DNA of 64,000 nucleotides from contig JAKJHU010000066.1 in NCBI GenBank assembly GCA_022316685.1, forward strand, positions 2,008,140-2,072,139, read 5' to 3'. Within the stretch, counting starts at the first letter, position 1. Every line of letters begins with the position of its first letter. Both the position numbers and the translations under genes were made by a program. The notes under the pieces were generated by a model. It made no database searches. It was not told the DNA's origin and saw only the letters and a list, made by a program, of their open reading frames with translations. Shown here in pieces: positions 60,138 through 64,000 of the stretch. This DNA is from Progne subis subis (lineage: Eukaryota > Chordata > Aves > Passeriformes > Hirundinidae).

Positions 60138-62141
60138 GACAACTGATTTACCCCTGCAGAACCTCATGTTGCTATATGCTGTCTGTGACATCTGTATGGG
60201 ACCAGCAAACAGAACACAAGACCTACAGAAAACCTGCATCACTTCAGTTGAGTCAAAAATCTACCTGCAGAAAAATCCCTGAATTCCAATCCAAATTTTT
60301 TGGGGTTGAAGTATTTCCAAAATACTACAAGAGAAGAAATTCTGGTGGAAAAGCAATCTATTGGTTTTTACGGGACCTGATGTAGTCCTGTCCAGTACCT
60401 TCCAGGAGGATATATCTTATCTTACCTGGGTGTTTGACACTGGGGAAATATCCAGTCACCTTGATGGCAGGAATCAAGGATCTTCTGAAGAATATCCTTG
60501 GCCAGGCTTTGCTGCAATTCTGTTACTTGGACATGGGTGTCTATTTACACCTAAAACATCTGAAAGCTCCCAAATATCCACCCCTGTGCTGTGGTAGCTG
60601 GATACCTGGTGAGAACGCATAGGGCTTCTCAAATGGAATGATGTGCCTCCAGCCAGGAAAAGGGATCACGTCCTCTAAGTATTCAGGAGAACAAAATTAA
60701 CAGCGAAAGAACTTAGAGACAGAAGAATTTTTAATTCACTCTGTTTATCACTTATAATTTAAATATAGCTTAACAAGGCAAACAAAGCAGAGTGCCTCTC
60801 TTCCATTATCTTTTTATATTCTGGGAAAAAAAGACAATGCACAAAAAGTGTCTAAAATTGAGCAGCTTATGGTTATGTTGCTATAGTTACAGGATGATCA
60901 GAGGCTTTGCTAAGCCAGAAAAAGAAATGAGCAGTTTCAAATAGTTTTGCACCTAGTCCCTGCAGATAGTGCTACATTTCCAAGTACACAGTTTTGATCT
61001 GCTTCACATTGGTGAAATGCAAAAACCATTTGTCTCCTGAAATTTCTTATGAATAAAAAAACCCTTTGCAATTTGCATCTGAGAAATCCCATGTATATTT
61101 CAAGTAGGAAAACCAGTTTCTATTAATAGACATGGTCAGAAAATGTTAGTGTTTTTTTTCCTCAGAATAATTCCTTTTATCCATTTTTCTTTACAAAATG
61201 AAGCAATTGATGTTTTTGTGCTGAAAATCAAGAACTTCTGCTTTCAAGCCAAATCTGTTATCTAGATACATAAATCTATATCATTCAATTAAATACTTAA
61301 GCTACACAAGAATAAATACACCCATGTGAAATGGTCAGTTCAAAAATGAAAAACACCACCAGAATTTTTTTTCCTAGAAAAAAAGTCATAAAAATATTAT
61401 CATTCTCCCTTAAAAAAAAATAATTTCAGTATAAGTTATGAGTTAATTCAGTATAGGTTATGAGTTAATTCTCACTCAGAGATGTCATTGCTAGAGATTA
61501 CGATAGAGCTTGTGAAGCTCTGATGGTAATCTCTGTATAAAAGCTGAATTTGCACCTGTCTGTGCCTAAAATTTTATTCCCTTTCTAATAAAAACTCTGA
61601 AGTTTGTTTTTCCATTATGTTTTACTGCACAAATGAAAAGCTTTTGTACTTGAATATGATGACTTCAGAAGACTAAACATTAGCAAATAATTTTCCTGAT
61701 TTTCCCAGCTTCTTTTAAATATATTTTCATTCAGGAAAAGAAATGCCCACTGCTCTTAAATTTGTCCATCTTTCAGTGTGTATTGAAGTGTGTGGCACAA
61801 TTTTTCTGTTATTTCTCTTCAATTTATTCTATTGTAAGTGTATCTTACCATACTCTAAAAAGACTCTACCGTAAATTAAAATTTGTGTTCTTATAAAAAT
61901 GGCTGCTCCATACCAAAATCGGTAGGGTGGCAAAGGGATTCCGTTCAGGCTCCAAAGAGTTTTGTTTTAAAGTGAAGAAAGGACTAGGCTGAAGTCAAGG
62001 AGATTAGGTACAGCTCATCTATCAGGACCTGTCCATTTAAAGCACCCCAAAAGTGGTATGAAGGATCATTTTAATGCAGTTCACTGGCCCTTTCTACTTT
62101 TCTCTTGTGTGGGCCTTTTAGGCTTCTGCAGGCTGATATGT
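60138..62141. other. Anonymous DNA, no gene recognised
   Basis: No gene recognised. A somewhat GC-richer part at 60.17-60.62 kb holds 60-80 codon plus frames without recognisable domains. A 22-bp tandem duplication lies at 61425-61468. Confidence 0.55.
61425..61468 (+). repeat. 22-bp tandem duplication (two copies)
   Basis: Two adjacent 22-bp units (61425-61446 and 61447-61468) begin TTCAGTATA and end TTATGAGTTAA. They differ at one base (A/G). This is a recent local duplication. Confidence 0.9.
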
Positions 62142-62202
62142 GGAGCAGGGGGCTGGACCCAATGGCCTCCAGAGATCCCTTCTATCCAAATTATTCTGTA
62201 AC
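62142..62202 (+). mobile_element. CR1 LINE 3' end, second subfamily type, sense orientation
   Basis: GAGCAGGGGGCTGGACCCAA, then TGGCCTCCAGAGATCCCTTC, then TATCCAAATTATTCTGTAAC. This matches the CR1 3'-end variant that reads GG(T/C)TGGACTAGATGATCTCCAGAGGTCCCTTCCAACC, written here from general knowledge of avian CR1s. About 60 bp are kept. Two short plus frames overlapping it (67 and 63 codons) are not genes. Confidence 0.8.
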
Positions 62203-64000
62203 CTATCCTGCCTCTCAGATATCCCAGATCTTGTGGGTCAGCACAAATCAAAATTTGTCCCTGTCTCTGAACTTCAAAGTTTTACTGACCTGTCCTACTT
62301 GCCAGTGATGGGACTAGTGGGAAATCATTGATCATCTGAATCAGAATGAGCTGTTTTGAGGGAGTTGAACTGAACTTCAGATTTTCATTGACTAAAGAGA
62401 ATCAGATTCTCAGAGAGTTTAGGCTCATTAATCACTTGTGAGAACTTAATTTATAGGCATCTACCTGTAGATATCTCATCTGTGGACCAAAACACACAGT
62501 TATAGTTTCAATGTCAGTAAGAAGTTAATTACTTGATCTTTTTTTTAAAGTTTGTAAAGATCTAAGATAAGATGAATTTCAACTCAGTGTAGACAACTGA
62601 AGTAGTTCAGAATAGTAATTTCCTGGAAGTGGTTCTGTTACTCTTATAGGACACATGGTTGATTTGAGATACCTCAGGGAAATCTGTGGGGTCTCTTGAT
62701 CCTTCTCCGGAAGTCCACTGGTCCCCAGTGGGTCCAATGTCAGATTTACTGGCCTTATATACCCTGGGAGGGTCATAACTGCATGTAGTACAGTTCAGTG
62801 CACAAATATAGGTCACTTTCTCTCACAAGTTAGGAGTCCTACAAGGTAAGGTACAGACATGGAAAATCAGGGCAAGAGATGTTCAGTTTTAGCCCCCTGC
62901 ATATACCAAAGTGCTAAAGACAGGGACAGACAGAGTCTAAAAGGAGAAGAGGAGCTGATAAGTTTTCAAAGAAAACACACAATAGTTTGCTGGTGTGATA
63001 ATCACTTACCCCACAGAGTTTCTAAAGACTTTTGAATGGAAAACCGATGCTATTCATTATGCATGCATTGCAGATTTAATATTAGCCCAGTAATTTTCTA
63101 GCATCAAAAAATATCTCCAAGGTAATTCATGTTTTAAAGGAGATACAAGAAACTCTACAATATTCATCTAATATGTCTTTGAGGTGGGGGAAGAGAAACA
63201 CATGCCATCTTTTGGATAGAGGTTATTTGTTCCATGTAGCTTAGATGTTTCAAGATATTTGTATTGATCTCTTAGCACAAAAAGAGTTAACTGTGATATT
63301 TGCAAAAATGTGATTTTTTTTTTCACACAAATGTTTTTCTACATGAAAAGCAATTCAATTTCTTTTGTGTAAGTTTGCTTTTTTATCAAACTGAGAAAAA
63401 AAATAGAGGTGAAAGCAAACTACTTAAGGTTACACACTGCCACTAGTAAATGAGTTTTAACAGGACTGGGTTACAGTTATGGTAGTTCTTCTAAAGATAA
63501 CCACTCAATTTAATCAAAGATTATATGAAAACATCACAATAATAATTTGGAAATAATAGATGTGTGTGTGTCATCCAAAATAATGCCTAAAATTGTTCTG
63601 TTGGGCTGTAATTTCTTAGCAGCACTTCTCCCATTTTGCAAACCTGTTATTTATAAGAGAATTAAAGAGCATCATCAGATGGCTTAACGGACTCTAAAAT
63701 TGTAGTATGAGGAAAAAAGTGGGAGTGAAGTGTCAGGCTATCAATTGAAACCTTACTCTAGCAATGTCCGAGGTGATCAGAGAACAAAAAAAAGCCCATA
63801 CTCCCACCCAAAACTACCAATTAGGGAAGAACCACTCATCCATTATCATGAGCAAATTAGACTAGAAAATTCCACTTGAGATTATTTGAAATTGAATTTT
63901 TTGTTTGTTTGTTTGTTCTGGCTGGTTCAAGTTATTACACTGACAGAGTTATCTTTTCTTTCCTCAGTTCTTCTCCGTCTTCTTAAGTGAACTTGAAAAG
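62203..64000. other. Anonymous DNA, no gene recognised
   Basis: No gene, RNA or transposon recognised up to the window end. A short TTTG repeat lies at 63900-63918. Confidence 0.6.

Noticed and set aside
61425..61468. Tandem repeats considered as a possible CRISPR-like array
   Set aside because: Only two adjacent units without spacers, in an evidently vertebrate sequence.

Overview
The window looks like avian nuclear DNA, probably from a songbird or close relative. It is AT-rich and gene-poor, with long poly(A)/poly(T) runs. It carries a dozen short, 5'-truncated copies of the bird/reptile retrotransposon CR1, and one solo LTR of a type that is abundant in passerine genomes. The CR1 text and LTR text were recognised by eye from known avian consensus wording; no database search was possible. 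The passerine assignment is an inference from the LTR.

No protein-coding gene could be supported. The longest uninterrupted frame is 132 codons and resembles no family I know. Several other long frames are read-through of CR1 copies. I saw no rRNA, tRNA, snRNA or CRISPR array. The window is best read as an intergenic desert or the inside of a very large intron.

Layout. 1-8.9 kb: anonymous AT-rich DNA with a perfect palindrome and a small tandem duplication. About 9.0-9.4 kb: a locally GC- and CpG-richer patch that may be a conserved regulatory element. 10.3-10.4 kb: a stretch with good splice signals that could be an exon of a noncoding transcript. 11.5-12.07 kb: an ancient L2-like LINE relic that still shows reverse-transcriptase C-terminal motifs. 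12.3-13.45 kb: two minus-strand CR1 copies, followed by the unassigned 132-codon frame. 17.8-40.1 kb: seven scattered CR1 fragments and, at 34.5-35.1 kb, the solo LTR. 44.9-52.5 kb: a cluster of low-complexity tracts (A30/T14 fold-back, (TTTTG)14, A35, three C/A-rich tracts) around an unassigned coding-like minus-strand patch at 48.3-48.7 kb. 55.6-62.2 kb: four more CR1 fragments, two of them resembling a different 3'-end subfamily.

No undescribed gene system was found. The points most worth checking are the L2-like relic with its open frame, the CpG-rich patch, the candidate exon and the two unassigned minus-strand frames.
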